In this document: positions 17,383-25,295 of the stretch, piece by piece
Layout: each line of letters starts with the position of its first letter
Position numbering within the stretch: the first letter of the stretch is position 1
Assembly (NCBI RefSeq): GCF_034427435.1
Contig: NZ_JAXQNP010000002.1
Location: forward strand, 1,116,001 to 1,180,000
Origin: Nitrospirillum sp034427435
GTDB lineage: Bacteria; Pseudomonadota; Alphaproteobacteria; Azospirillales; Azospirillaceae
Length of the DNA stretch: 64,000 nucleotides
Direction of reading: 5' to 3'
Notes under the pieces: model-generated
What the model was told of the DNA's origin: nothing
Seen by the model: the letters and a program-made list of their open reading frames with translations, nothing else
Databases searched by the model: none
Program-made: the position numbers and the translations under genes

Positions 17383-18606
17383 ATGCCGTGCCGGCCTGTT
17401 CTCGCCCGCGTGGCGCGCGGGGTGATGGGTGCGCTGCTGTCGCTGACCGCCGCCTGTTCGCTGTTCACCACGGAAGAGCCGGCGGCCCCGCCGGCCCCAG
17501 CTCCGGGCGCCAAGCTGGTGCTGCAACCCGCCACCTACGCCGACCTGCCCGGCTGGCAGGCGGACCGGGTGTCGGAGGCGCTGCCCGCCCTGCTGCGCTC
17601 CTGCGAGAAGATGCTGCGCCAGACCACGGGCGTGGCCGGCAAGCCCCAGGATTGGAACGCCCCGTGTTCCGCCCTGAAGAACCTGCCGCCAGGGAACGAG
17701 GCCATGGCCCGGGCCGCGCTGGAACGCTGGTTCCAGCCCTGGCGCGCCACCGACAACGGCAATCCGGACGGCCTGTTCACCGGCTATTACGAGGCGGAGT
17801 TGCGCGGCAGCCGCACGCGCCACGGCCGCTACACCGTTCCCCTTTACCGCCGCCCGCCGGATCTGGTGATGGTCGACCTGGGCGAGTTCCGGGACAGCCT
17901 GAAGGGCCAGCGCATCGCCGGCCGTGTCGCGGATGGCAAGCTGAAGCCCTATGAGGACCGCCGCCGCATCGACGCCGGCGCCCTGACCGGCAAGGGGCTG
18001 GAGCTGGTGTGGCTGGACGATGCCGTCGACGCTTTCTTCCTGCATATCCAGGGCTCCGGCCGGGTGGTGCTGGAGGAGGGGGGCGAGATGCGCGTGGCGT
18101 ACGACGGCCAGAACGGCTGGCCCTATGTCGCTATCGGCCGCCAGATGGTGGCGGACGGCAAGCTCGACCGCGACGGCGTGACCATGCAGTCCATCCGCGC
18201 CTGGTTGGCCGCGAACCCGGGCCAGGCCCAGGCCACCATGGAGGGCAACCCCTCCTACGTCTTCTTCAAGGCGCTGGAGGGCGACGGCCCCCTGGGCGCC
18301 CAGGGCGTGGCGCTGACGCCCGGCCGCTCGCTGGCGGTGGACCACACCCACGTCCCGTACGGCCTGCCCGTCTGGCTGGACGTCACCGATCCGGAGGACG
18401 GGGACAAGCGCCTGTCGCGCCTGATGGTGGCGCAGGACACCGGCGGCGCCATCCAGGGGCCCGTGCGCGGTGACGTCTTCTGGGGTCATGGGCCCCAGGC
18501 GGAAAATCGCGCCGGCCTGATGAAAAGCCGCGGCGGCTATTGGCTGCTGCTGCCGCGCACGGTGACTCCGCCGGCGGTTACGGTGCCGGCCGGGCCGGCG
18601 TCATGA
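17383..18606 (+). CDS. mltA: Membrane-bound lytic murein transglycosylase A
   Basis: A 407-residue lipoprotein that cleaves peptidoglycan glycan strands to 1,6-anhydromuropeptides. The lipobox LTAAC is at about residues 20-24. The MltA domain shows FTGYYEAELRGSRT, the IQGSGRV...VAYDGQNGWPY core and NPSYVFF. The C-terminal 3D domain ends in MVAQDTGGAIQGPVRGDVFWG, containing the catalytic Asp. A TTG at 17377 has better spacing to GAGGA and may be used instead of this ATG. The stop overlaps the start of the Smr gene (ATGA). Confidence 0.93.
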   Translation: MPCRPVLARVARGVMGALLSLTAACSLFTTEEPAAPPAPAPGAKLVLQPATYADLPGWQADRVSEALPALLRSCEKMLRQTTGVAGKPQDWNAPCSALKNLPPGNEAMARAALERWFQPWRATDNGNPDGLFTGYYEAELRGSRTRHGRYTVPLYRRPPDLVMVDLGEFRDSLKGQRIAGRVADGKLKPYEDRRRIDAGALTGKGLELVWLDDAVDAFFLHIQGSGRVVLEEGGEMRVAYDGQNGWPYVAIGRQMVADGKLDRDGVTMQSIRAWLAANPGQAQATMEGNPSYVFFKALEGDGPLGAQGVALTPGRSLAVDHTHVPYGLPVWLDVTDPEDGDKRLSRLMVAQDTGGAIQGPVRGDVFWGHGPQAENRAGLMKSRGGYWLLLPRTVTPPAVTVPAGPAS

Positions 18607-19172
18607 CCCGGCAGCGCCGGGCGCCGACGTCGGATGAAATCCGCCTGTGGCGCGAGGTGATGCGCGACGCCGCCCCCTTGCGCCGGTCGGGCGCCCTGCC
18701 GCCCCCGCCGCCGGTTGTGGCGGAACCTCCTCCCGCCCCGCCTTCGGCCCCGATTCCCGTCAAGCCGCCGGTGAAGCCGGCCCCGCCGCCCCTGGCCCAC
18801 CCGCCCCTGGTCTTCGGGGCCCGGGCCGGCCTGGACCGTCGCACCGACGACCGCCTGCGCCGCGGGCAGCTGGACATCGACGGGCGCCTGGACCTGCACG
18901 GCATGACCCAGGCGGAGGCGCATGGCGCCCTGAACGCCTTCGTCGCCCGCGCCCACCGCGAGGGCCGACGCACCCTGTTGATCATCACCGGCAAGGGTTC
19001 CGGCGGCGCGCACTTGGGGACGGACCGGGAAAAGGGCATCCTGCGGGTGGCGGTGCCCCGCTGGCTGGCGGAAGCGCCGTTGCGCCCCCTGGTGCTGGCC
19101 ATCCGCCATGCCCAGCCCCAGCATGGCGGCGGCGGCGCGCTCTATGTCCTGCTGAAGCGCCAGCGCCCATGA
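18603..19172 (+). CDS. Smr-domain endonuclease-like protein
   Basis: A 189-residue protein. After a Pro-rich disordered segment (residues about 30-65) comes a Smr domain, with the LDLHGMTQAEAH motif (about residue 98) and LLIITGKGSGG (about 122), then a variable loop and ALYVLLKR. Smr domains are related to the C-terminus of MutS2 and have nicking or RNA endonuclease activity. It overlaps mltA upstream and the XRE gene downstream by ATGA, so the three are translationally coupled. Confidence 0.9.
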   Translation: MTRQRRAPTSDEIRLWREVMRDAAPLRRSGALPPPPPVVAEPPPAPPSAPIPVKPPVKPAPPPLAHPPLVFGARAGLDRRTDDRLRRGQLDIDGRLDLHGMTQAEAHGALNAFVARAHREGRRTLLIITGKGSGGAHLGTDREKGILRVAVPRWLAEAPLRPLVLAIRHAQPQHGGGGALYVLLKRQRP

Positions 19173-19522
19173 CCCCGTTCGGCCAGCGGATGCGCGACCT
19201 GCGCGAGCGGAACGGCCTGTCGCTCAAGGACATGGCCGCCGCCCTGCACATCTCCTCCGCCTACCTGTCGGCCTTGGAACATGGCCGCAAGGGCACGCCG
19301 TCGCCCATGCTGGTGCGCCAGATCTGCGGCTATTTCGGCATCATCTGGGATGAGGCGGAAGAAATGGAGCGCCTGGCCCAGCTTTCCGATCCCCGGGTGG
19401 TGGTGGACACCAGCGGCCTGCACCCCAAGGCCACGCTGGCCGCCAACCGCCTGGCCGAACGCATCGGCCGGATGGATGAGGCGACGCTGGACCGGCTGCT
19501 GGACCTGATCGGGCCCGCCTGA
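19169..19522 (+). CDS. XRE-family helix-turn-helix regulator
   Basis: A 117-residue protein. The N-terminal HTH runs FGQRMRDLRERNGLSLKDMAAALHISSAYLSALEHGRKGTPS at residues 4-45. The C-terminal half is helical, with DEAEEMERLAQLSDPRVVVDTSGL and an end helix MDEATLDRLLDLI. This matches a conserved alphaproteobacterial regulator found after mltA-smr. Its ATGA overlap with the Smr gene shows it is the last cistron of that operon. Targets are unknown. Confidence 0.88.
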   Translation: MTPFGQRMRDLRERNGLSLKDMAAALHISSAYLSALEHGRKGTPSPMLVRQICGYFGIIWDEAEEMERLAQLSDPRVVVDTSGLHPKATLAANRLAERIGRMDEATLDRLLDLIGPA

Positions 19523-19698
19523 CCGGATGCCTCTTTGCCATCGCGGCCGTTTCATGCGACGAAGCAGGCCGTGCGGCGAAACGGGGCAGCCCTGCGGTCG
19601 ATTCCGCTCGAACGCCGGTGGCCGCTCGGTTTAGAATGTTTATAGTTTTCCGCCCTCACCGGCGGCCGGTTCACCATTCCGTTTCTGGGAGCGTCCCC

Positions 19699-20121
19699 AT
19701 GCCATCGCGTCTTGAACAGCTTTGCATCCAGAAGGGCCTCAAGATGACCGAGCAGCGGCGGGTGATCAGCCGCGTGCTGTCCGAAGCCATGGACCACCCG
19801 GATGTGGAGCAGGTGTACCGCCGCGCCGTGGAGATCGATCCCAACATCTCCATCGCCACGGTCTACCGCACCATGCGCCTGTTCGAGGAGGCCAACGTCA
19901 TCGAGCGGCTGGACTTCGGCGACGGCCGCGCCCGGTACGAGGAAATCCGCGACGAGCACCACCACCACCTGATCGACCTGCAGTCGGGTGAGGTGATCGA
20001 GTTCCGCAGCGAAGAGCTGGAGCGCCTGAAGGAAAAGGTGGCGGCCGAGCTGGGGTATGAGCTGATCGGCCACCGGCTGGAACTGTACGGCGTGCCCCTG
20101 AACCGCGCCAAGCGGTCCTGA
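19699..20121 (+). CDS. fur: Fur-family metalloregulator (alphaproteobacterial Fur/Mur type)
   Basis: A 140-residue repressor. The winged-helix part has MTEQRRVISRVLSEAMDHPDVEQVYRRA and ISIATVYRTMRLFEEANVIERL; the dimerisation/metal part has DEHHHHLIDLQSGEVIEF and an ELIGHRLELYGVPL tail. Like Fur/Mur proteins of Alphaproteobacteria it lacks the CxxC structural-zinc pairs of E. coli Fur; its only Cys is near the N-terminus. Whether it senses iron or manganese cannot be told from sequence. The 175 bases upstream are locally AT-rich (TTTAGAATGTTTATAG) and are a likely regulated promoter. Confidence 0.88.
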   Translation: MPSRLEQLCIQKGLKMTEQRRVISRVLSEAMDHPDVEQVYRRAVEIDPNISIATVYRTMRLFEEANVIERLDFGDGRARYEEIRDEHHHHLIDLQSGEVIEFRSEELERLKEKVAAELGYELIGHRLELYGVPLNRAKRS

Positions 20122-20145
20122 CGCGTGCCCGAAAGGTCCGGCCCC

Positions 20146-20355
20146 ATGGTTTGCCGCGACAATCCGCCATCGGACTGCTGCCGCCCCGCCGTGGTGCGGG
20201 CGTATCAGGAGATGCGCGGCCGCGGGCAGCCGGAAAAGTTCTGCCTCGAGGCGGCGATCACCGTTTATCGCTATCACCACCCCAGCCCGGACAACCTCCC
20301 GCCCGAGGTCATGGCCATGGTGACGGGCTGGGTGCACGACGGCCCCCGGCACTGA
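20146..20355 (+). CDS. Conserved small Cys-containing protein downstream of fur
   Basis: A 69-residue protein of unknown function. It begins MVCRDNPPSDCCRPAVVRAY with three Cys in the first 13 residues, has a fourth at about residue 31 (EKFCLEAA), and ends VTGWVHDGPRH. The spacing C-x8-CC could bind metal. AAAGG lies about ten bases before the ATG. It follows the fur stop by 24 bases on the same strand, suggesting cotranscription with the metalloregulator. Similar small proteins seem familiar from related genomes, but I cannot name a family. Confidence 0.6.
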   Translation: MVCRDNPPSDCCRPAVVRAYQEMRGRGQPEKFCLEAAITVYRYHHPSPDNLPPEVMAMVTGWVHDGPRH

Positions 20356-20488
20356 CGGTGCCCGCCGCTGCCGCGTCCCTTGTTGATGCCTGGCAGCACC
20401 CGCCCCCTGCGCCGCTTGCACTGGTCTTTGGCGGCGCCCGCCCGTATGGTCCGGCGCCATCAGCCCCCCTTTGCCGAGGCGCCGCCCC

Positions 20489-21784
20489 ATGATTCCGCGC
20501 TATAGCCGCCCCCAGATGGTCAAGATTTGGGAACCCGAGAACCGGTTCCGCATCTGGTTCGAGATCGAGGCCCATGCCTGCGACGCGCAGGCCGAGCTGG
20601 GCGTCATCCCCAAGGAGGCGGCCGCCGCGGTGTGGGAGCGCGCGAAGTGGGACGTGGCCCGCATCGATGAGATCGAGCGCGAGACCAAGCACGACGTCAT
20701 CGCCTTCCTCACCAACCTGGCGGAGCATGTCGGCCCCGAGGCCCGTTTCGTCCACCAGGGCATGACCTCCAGCGACGTGCTGGACACCTGCCTGGCGGTT
20801 CAGCTGAAAGAGGCGACCGACCTGCTGCTGGCGGACATGGACGCCCTGCTGGCCGCCCTGGCGCGCCGGGCGCAGGAGCACAAGTACACCCCCAGCATCG
20901 GCCGCAGCCACGGCATCCATGCCGAGCCGGTGACCTTCGGCCTGAAGCTGGCCGGCCACTACGCCGCCTTCAAGCGCGGCCGTGACCGCCTGGCCGCCGC
21001 CCGGGCCGAAATCGCCACCTGCGCCATCTCCGGCGCCGTCGGCACCTTCGCCAACATCGACCCCAAGGTCGAGGAGCATGTGGCCGCCAAGCTGGGCCTG
21101 ACGGTGGAGCCCATGTCCACCCAGGTCATTCCGCGCGACCGCCACGCCATGTACTTCGCCGTGCTGGCCGTCATCGCCGCCAGCATCGACAACCTGGCCA
21201 CGGAAGTCCGGCACCTGCAGCGTAGCGAAGTGCGCGAGGCCGAGGAATATTTCAGCCCGGGCCAGAAGGGCTCGTCGGCCATGCCGCACAAGCGCAACCC
21301 GGTGCTGTCGGAAAACCTGTCGGGCCTGTCCCGCCTGATCCGCAGCCATGTGGTGCCGGCGCTGGAGAACGTGACCCTGTGGCATGAGCGCGACATCAGC
21401 CATTCCTCGGTGGAGCGCGTCATCGCCCCCGACGCCACCATCGCGCTGGACTTCGCCCTGTCCCGCCTGACCGGCATGATCGACAAGCTGGTGGTCTATC
21501 CGGACAACATGCAGCGCAACCTGGACATGCTGGGCGGCCTGCACAACAGCCAGCGCGTCCTGCTGGCCCTGACCCAGGCGGGCATGAGCCGCGAGGACGC
21601 CTATCGCGCCGTGCAGCGTAACGCCATGCCGGTGTGGCTGGAGGGCAAGGACTTCCGCACCCTGCTGAAGGCCGACGCCGACGTCGCCAAGCACCTGACG
21701 GCCGACCAGATCGACGGCGCCTTCGACCTGGACTACCACACCAAGCACGTCGACACGGTGTTCAAGCGCGTGTTTGGGGAATGA
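20489..21784 (+). CDS. purB: Adenylosuccinate lyase
   Basis: A 431-residue fumarase/aspartase-superfamily enzyme. It removes fumarate from SAICAR and adenylosuccinate in purine synthesis. The signature GSSAMPHKRNP with the catalytic Ser loop is at about residue 262. Also present are FVHQGMTSSDVLDT, IGRSHGIHAEPVTFG (catalytic His) and HERDISHSSVER. MIPRYSRPQMVKIWE is the classic start. purC and purS follow within 3 kb but are interrupted by two unrelated genes. Confidence 0.97.
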   Translation: MIPRYSRPQMVKIWEPENRFRIWFEIEAHACDAQAELGVIPKEAAAAVWERAKWDVARIDEIERETKHDVIAFLTNLAEHVGPEARFVHQGMTSSDVLDTCLAVQLKEATDLLLADMDALLAALARRAQEHKYTPSIGRSHGIHAEPVTFGLKLAGHYAAFKRGRDRLAAARAEIATCAISGAVGTFANIDPKVEEHVAAKLGLTVEPMSTQVIPRDRHAMYFAVLAVIAASIDNLATEVRHLQRSEVREAEEYFSPGQKGSSAMPHKRNPVLSENLSGLSRLIRSHVVPALENVTLWHERDISHSSVERVIAPDATIALDFALSRLTGMIDKLVVYPDNMQRNLDMLGGLHNSQRVLLALTQAGMSREDAYRAVQRNAMPVWLEGKDFRTLLKADADVAKHLTADQIDGAFDLDYHTKHVDTVFKRVFGE

Positions 21785-21791
21785 AACAATG

Positions 21792-21922
21792 CCAACGGCG
21801 TGAGGTTCGGCCTCACGCCGTTGCGGGATGCGACCGCGTCCCCCGGAGTTTTGCGGGTAGGGTCAGCGGACCGCAAAACGAGGAAGCCAAGCCAGCGGAT
21901 GCTGGCGCCCGGCGCCTGAAGG
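21792..21922 (+). repeat. 3'-end structured repeat, copy 2
   Basis: It begins eight bases past the purB stop on the sense strand. A hairpin CAACGGCGTGAGG/CCTCACGCCGTTG comes first, then GGATGCGACCGCGTCC, a GTTTTGCGG/CCGCAAAAC stem, the linker CGAGGAAGCCAA, GCCAGCGGATGCTGGC and CGCCCGGC...TGAAGG. It is followed by a short tandem repeat GGAACCCTGAG. Confidence 0.88.
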
Positions 21923-21952
21923 AACCCTGAGGGAACCCTGAGGGAACATTGA

Positions 21953-21988
21953 AAAAAAGGGCGCTCCCGCGTGGGGACGCCCCTTTTT
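21953..21988. terminator. Bidirectional terminator between purB and DUF1476
   Basis: AAAAAAAGGGCGCTCCC and GGGGACGCCCCTTTTT form a stem flanked by A and T runs on both sides, suited to both convergent genes. Confidence 0.8.
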
Positions 21989-22013
21989 CTATTCCTGTGA
22001 TCCCTTCGGCGGA

Positions 22014-22334
22014 TCAGGCGGTCATCACCTGCTGGCGGGCCACTTCCAGCGTGTGCTCCATCTCCTTCTCCACGCGGTGGGCGGAGACGTCGATGCCCTT
22101 GGCGGTGAAGTCGGCCATGATGCGGGCCAGGATGTCCTGGTGGCCAGGCTCCTTCAGGTCTTCCGACACCATTTCCTTGGCATAGGCGGCGGCCTCGTCG
22201 CCTGTCAGGCCCAGTTGCTCGGCGGCCCATTCGCCGACCAGGCGGGCGCGGCGGACGTAGATGCGGAACAGCAGTTCCTCGTCATGCTTGAACTTGGCCT
22301 CGAAGGCCTGTTCGCGTTCGTCAAACGTCGTCAT
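22014..22334 (-). CDS. DUF1476 protein, F1Fo-ATP synthase zeta-subunit type inhibitor
   Basis: A 106-residue helical protein beginning TTFDEREQAFEAKFKHDEELLFR, the hallmark of the alphaproteobacterial DUF1476/zeta subunit. In Paracoccus this protein blocks ATP hydrolysis by F1. The remainder (YVRRARLVGEWAAEQLGLTGDEAAAYAKEMV) is also family-typical. GAGGAAT lies before the ATG. The family is nearly confined to Alphaproteobacteria, supporting the taxonomic placement. Confidence 0.9.
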   Translation of the reverse strand: MTTFDEREQAFEAKFKHDEELLFRIYVRRARLVGEWAAEQLGLTGDEAAAYAKEMVSEDLKEPGHQDILARIMADFTAKGIDVSAHRVEKEMEHTLEVARQQVMTA

Positions 22335-22509
22335 CGCTATTCCTCGAAGCGCAGCTCTGGGTGGTTTGGATTTCCCCCGGCAGCCTTATATATCGGGTGG
22401 TCGCTTTCGGTCTACATCCCCCGGGGCCACGCGTCGCACCCTGGCCCATTGCGCCCGGGGCGCTTCGCCTCTTCGGGGACGCCCATACCCTGTCAGGTGC
22501 CGTCATCCC

Positions 22510-23294
22510 ATGTGCAGCGTCATCCTTCTCCGCCGTCCGGGCCACGCCTGGCCCCTGATCGTCGCCGCCAACCGCGACGAGATGAACGATCGCCCCTGGC
22601 TGCCCCCGCCCGCCATTGGCCCGACCGGCCGGAGGTGGTGGCCGGCAAGGATGAGCTGGCCGACGGCAGTTGGTGCGGGCTGAACGATACCGGGGTGCTG
22701 GCCGCCATATTGAACCGCGAGGGCACGCTGGGCCCGGCGGCCGGCAAGCGCTCACGCGGCGAACTGGTGCTGGAGGCGCTGGACCACGCGGACGCCCCGG
22801 TGGAGGCGCTGTCGGATTTGGACACCCGCGCCTACCGTCCCTTCAACCTGCTGCTGGCCGACAACCGCGACGCCTGGCTGCTGGAACACACGGGGGAGGC
22901 GGGGCGCACCCGCGTGCGGGTGACGCCCATCCCCGAAGGCGTCTCCATGATCACGGCCCGGGGCCTGAACGCGGCGGACTGCCCGCGCACCCGCCGTTAC
23001 CGCCCCCTGTTCGCGGCGGCGCCGGCGCCGGACCCCGATACGGCCCCCTCATCAGGGGCCTGGGGGGCGGAGTGGGAAATGCTGCTGGCCAGCCGGGTCA
23101 GTGGCGCCGGCGACGACCCGCGTGAGGCCCTCTGCATCGTCACGCCCTCCATTGACGGCAAAGGGGGGTTTGAAACCACCAGCAGTTCCCTCATCGCCCT
23201 GCCGGCCATGGACCGGCCCGGCGTGCCGCCGCGCTGGCGCTTCGCCGCCGGGCGGCCGGACCTGGTGCCCTTCCAGGACCTGGATTTGGGGTGA
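22510..23294 (+). pseudogene. NRDE (TANGO2-like) family gene with a frameshift
   Basis: The frame from the ATG at 22510 encodes MCSVILLRRPGHAW...AANRDEMNDRPW, with the NRDE motif that names the family and the nucleophile-like Cys2. Around 22604-22612 family similarity moves to the next frame, which continues RHWPDRPEVVAGKDELADGSWCGLNDTG...LNREGTLGP to the stop at 23294. One base missing in the CCCCCGCCCG stretch explains the break. Everything after it is well conserved, so the lesion is either recent or a sequence error. The intact protein would be about 260 residues; the biochemical role of the family is not firmly known. Confidence 0.8.
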
Positions 23295-23342
23295 TCGCCC
23301 TATCCGTATAGGCGCCCGGCGTGGGGCGTGGGGTGGCTGGCG

Positions 23343-23371
23343 TTGTACAGAACCCCATTGCTTGCTATATC
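23343..23371 (+). promoter_or_regulatory. Sigma-70-type promoter of purC
   Basis: TTGTAC at 23343-23348 and TATATC at 23366-23371 with a 17-base spacer, about 95 bases before the purC start codon. Confidence 0.55.
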
Positions 23372-23468
23372 CTCGCCATATCAGGGCCGGCCTTTGGGCG
23401 CGGGCGTTCCGCTATGCGCACGTTCGCCCGATGCCGCCCGCATCCGTTCGTTCGAAAGAAGTGATCCC

Positions 23469-24227
23469 ATGTCTCGACGCCGGCGGATCTACGAAGGCAA
23501 GGCCAAAGACCTGTTTGAAGGGCCCGAGCCCGGCACGCTGGTTCAGTACTTCAAGGATGATACGTCCCATGAGCAGAAGAAGGGCGTCATCACCGGCAAG
23601 GGCGTGCTGAACAACCGCATCTCCGAATACCTGATGACCCGCCTGGGCGAGATGGGTGTGCCCACCCACTTCGTCCGCCGCCTGAACATGCGTGAGCAGT
23701 TGGTGCGCGAGGTGGAGATCATCCCGGTCGAGGTGGTGGTGCGCAACGTCGCCGCCGGCTCGCTCAGCAAGCGCTTCGGCATTCCCGAAGGCACGCAGCT
23801 GCCCCGCTCCATCATCGAGTTCTATTACAAGTCCGACGAACTGGGCTGCCCCATGGTGTCGGAGGAGCACATCACCGCCTTCGGCTGGGCGGGGCCCCAG
23901 GATTTGGACGACATGCTGTCGCTCAGCCTGCGTATCAACGATTACCTGTCCGGCCTGTTCCTGGGCACGGGCCTGAAGCTGGTGGACTTCAAGGTGGAGT
24001 TCGGCCGGCTGTGGGACAATGACGAGATGCGCATCGTCCTGGCCGATGAGATCAGCCCGGACAATTGCCGCCTGTGGGACATCAAGACCAACGAGAAGCT
24101 GGACAAGGACCGCTTCCGCCAGGATCTGGGCAAGGTCGAGGAGGCCTACCAGGAGGTGGCGCGCCGCCTGGGCATCCTGCCCGAGGGCGGACCCGGCGAC
24201 GTCAAGGCGCCCAAGCTGATGCAATGA
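23469..24227 (+). CDS. purC: Phosphoribosylaminoimidazole-succinocarboxamide (SAICAR) synthase
   Basis: A 252-residue enzyme joining CAIR and aspartate with ATP. Motifs are RRIYEGKAKDLFEG (nucleotide loop), FKDDTSHEQKKG, NRISEYLM, EVVVRNVAAGSLSKRFGI, LVDFKVEFGR and LADEISPDNCRLWD. These are of the compact bacterial single-domain type. The start MSRRRRIYEGKAK is typical. A terminator-like hairpin and then purS follow. The expected purQ and purL are not next in line. Confidence 0.97.
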   Translation: MSRRRRIYEGKAKDLFEGPEPGTLVQYFKDDTSHEQKKGVITGKGVLNNRISEYLMTRLGEMGVPTHFVRRLNMREQLVREVEIIPVEVVVRNVAAGSLSKRFGIPEGTQLPRSIIEFYYKSDELGCPMVSEEHITAFGWAGPQDLDDMLSLSLRINDYLSGLFLGTGLKLVDFKVEFGRLWDNDEMRIVLADEISPDNCRLWDIKTNEKLDKDRFRQDLGKVEEAYQEVARRLGILPEGGPGDVKAPKLMQ

Positions 24228-24234
24228 GTTCGGT

Positions 24235-24263
24235 CCGGGGGCGGTTTCGCCCCCGGGCTTTTT
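24235..24263 (+). terminator. Hairpin between purC and purS
   Basis: CCGGGGGCG/CGCCCCCGG with loop GTTT, followed by GGCTTTTTC, a good intrinsic terminator. It implies that purS is read through only partly or has its own promoter. Confidence 0.75.
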
Positions 24264-24307
24264 CATATCCCCCGTTCGCGTAAAACTAGCCAGGAAGAGC
24301 ATCGATC

Positions 24308-24547
24308 ATGAAGGCCAAGGTTACCGTCACGCTGAAGCACGGCGTCCTCGATCCCCAGGGCAAGGCCATCGGCCACGCCCTGCAGACCCTGGGCTTCGAC
24401 GGCGTGGGCGAAGTCCGTCAGGGCAAGCTGATCGAGCTGGAACTGGAAGAGACCGATGCCGCCAAGGCCAAGGCCGCGGTGGAAGCCATGTGCCAGCGCC
24501 TGCTGGCCAACACGGTCATCGAAAACTACGCCATCGAACTGGTGTGA
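24308..24547 (+). CDS. purS: Phosphoribosylformylglycinamidine synthase subunit PurS
   Basis: A 79-residue small subunit of the three-part FGAM synthase (PurS-PurQ-PurL). MKAKVTVTLKHGVLDPQGKAIGHAL and VRQGKLIELELE are characteristic, and the C-terminus NTVIENYAIELV is normal. AGGAAG precedes the ATG. PurS bridges PurQ and PurL, whose genes usually follow directly in Alphaproteobacteria; here a minus-strand tetR starts 41 bases later, so they must lie elsewhere. Confidence 0.95.
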   Translation: MKAKVTVTLKHGVLDPQGKAIGHALQTLGFDGVGEVRQGKLIELELEETDAAKAKAAVEAMCQRLLANTVIENYAIELV

Positions 24548-24587
24548 GTCCCGGTCCCGGGGCGGTGTCCGGCCGCCCCGGGGTCCC

Positions 24588-25211
24588 TTATTCCGCTGGC
24601 GTCAGCCCGGCGATGAAATAGCCCAGCGCCCGGTCGAACGCGGCGTCGGGGCTTTCCCCCAGGATGCCGGCCAGGGCCGCCGCCATCAGTGGCGCCTCGG
24701 GGCCCACGTCCGGCATGGTGTCGCCGCCGCGATCATCCGCGTCCATGGCGCGCGCCTGTTCCTCCAGCACCCATCCCACGACGAAACGCGACAGCGCCAC
24801 CACGATGGACAGCGCGTCCGCCGGTGCGAAGCCGTGTCCGCATAACAGGCGCAGTTGCGCTTCCACCAGCGGGATCTGCTCCCGGTCCGGGCCGGTGCCG
24901 GCGTGCACGCGGGCGCCGTCGCGATAGGCCAGCAGGGCATGGCGGAAGCTGCGGGCGTTGACCGTCAGCCAGGACCGCCAGTCCGCTTCCGCCTCGGGCG
25001 GCCAGGCATGCGTGTGCCGCGCCAGCATGGCCACGGCCATGGCGTCCAACAGGGCGCGCTTGTTGCGGAAATGCCAGTACAGCGTGGGGGACTGCACGCC
25101 CAGGCGCGCCGCCAGCAGGCGGGTGCTGAGCCCGTCCATGCCCACCTCGTTCAACAAATCCAAAGCCGCGCGCACCACCGTGTCGCGGGTCAACCTGCCT
25201 TCTGGCCGCAT
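24588..25211 (-). CDS. tetR: TetR-class tetracycline repressor
   Basis: A 207-residue repressor closely patterned on the classical tetracycline TetR. The HTH has ALDLLNEVGMDGLSTRLLAARLGVQSPTLYWHFRNKRALLDAMA at residues about 14-57, and the core has SFRHALLAYRDGARVHAGT with the His-Arg-Asp drug and Mg contacts of TetR. The regulator is read divergently from the efflux gene across two tet-operator-like sites at 25230-25280. On tetracycline binding it should release both promoters. The shared operator type and the partner leave little doubt about function. Confidence 0.9.
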   Translation of the reverse strand: MRPEGRLTRDTVVRAALDLLNEVGMDGLSTRLLAARLGVQSPTLYWHFRNKRALLDAMAVAMLARHTHAWPPEAEADWRSWLTVNARSFRHALLAYRDGARVHAGTGPDREQIPLVEAQLRLLCGHGFAPADALSIVVALSRFVVGWVLEEQARAMDADDRGGDTMPDVGPEAPLMAAALAGILGESPDAAFDRALGYFIAGLTPAE

Positions 25212-25229
25212 GCCGTCCTCCGTTCCCGC

Positions 25230-25280
25230 TTGACTCTCTATCATTGATAGGGAAAATGCAACCCTATCAGTGATAGAGAG
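25230..25280. promoter_or_regulatory. Twin tet operators with tetA promoter
   Basis: CTATCATTGATAG at 25238-25250 and CCCTATCAGTGATAGAGA at 25262-25279 match the operators O1 and O2 of Tn10-type tet control nearly base for base. A -35 box TTGACT (25230-25235) precedes the first operator, which forms the spacer before an AAATGC -10 region, the same layout as Tn10 tetA. Confidence 0.92.
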
Positions 25281-25295
25281 CAAGGCGTGGCCGTC

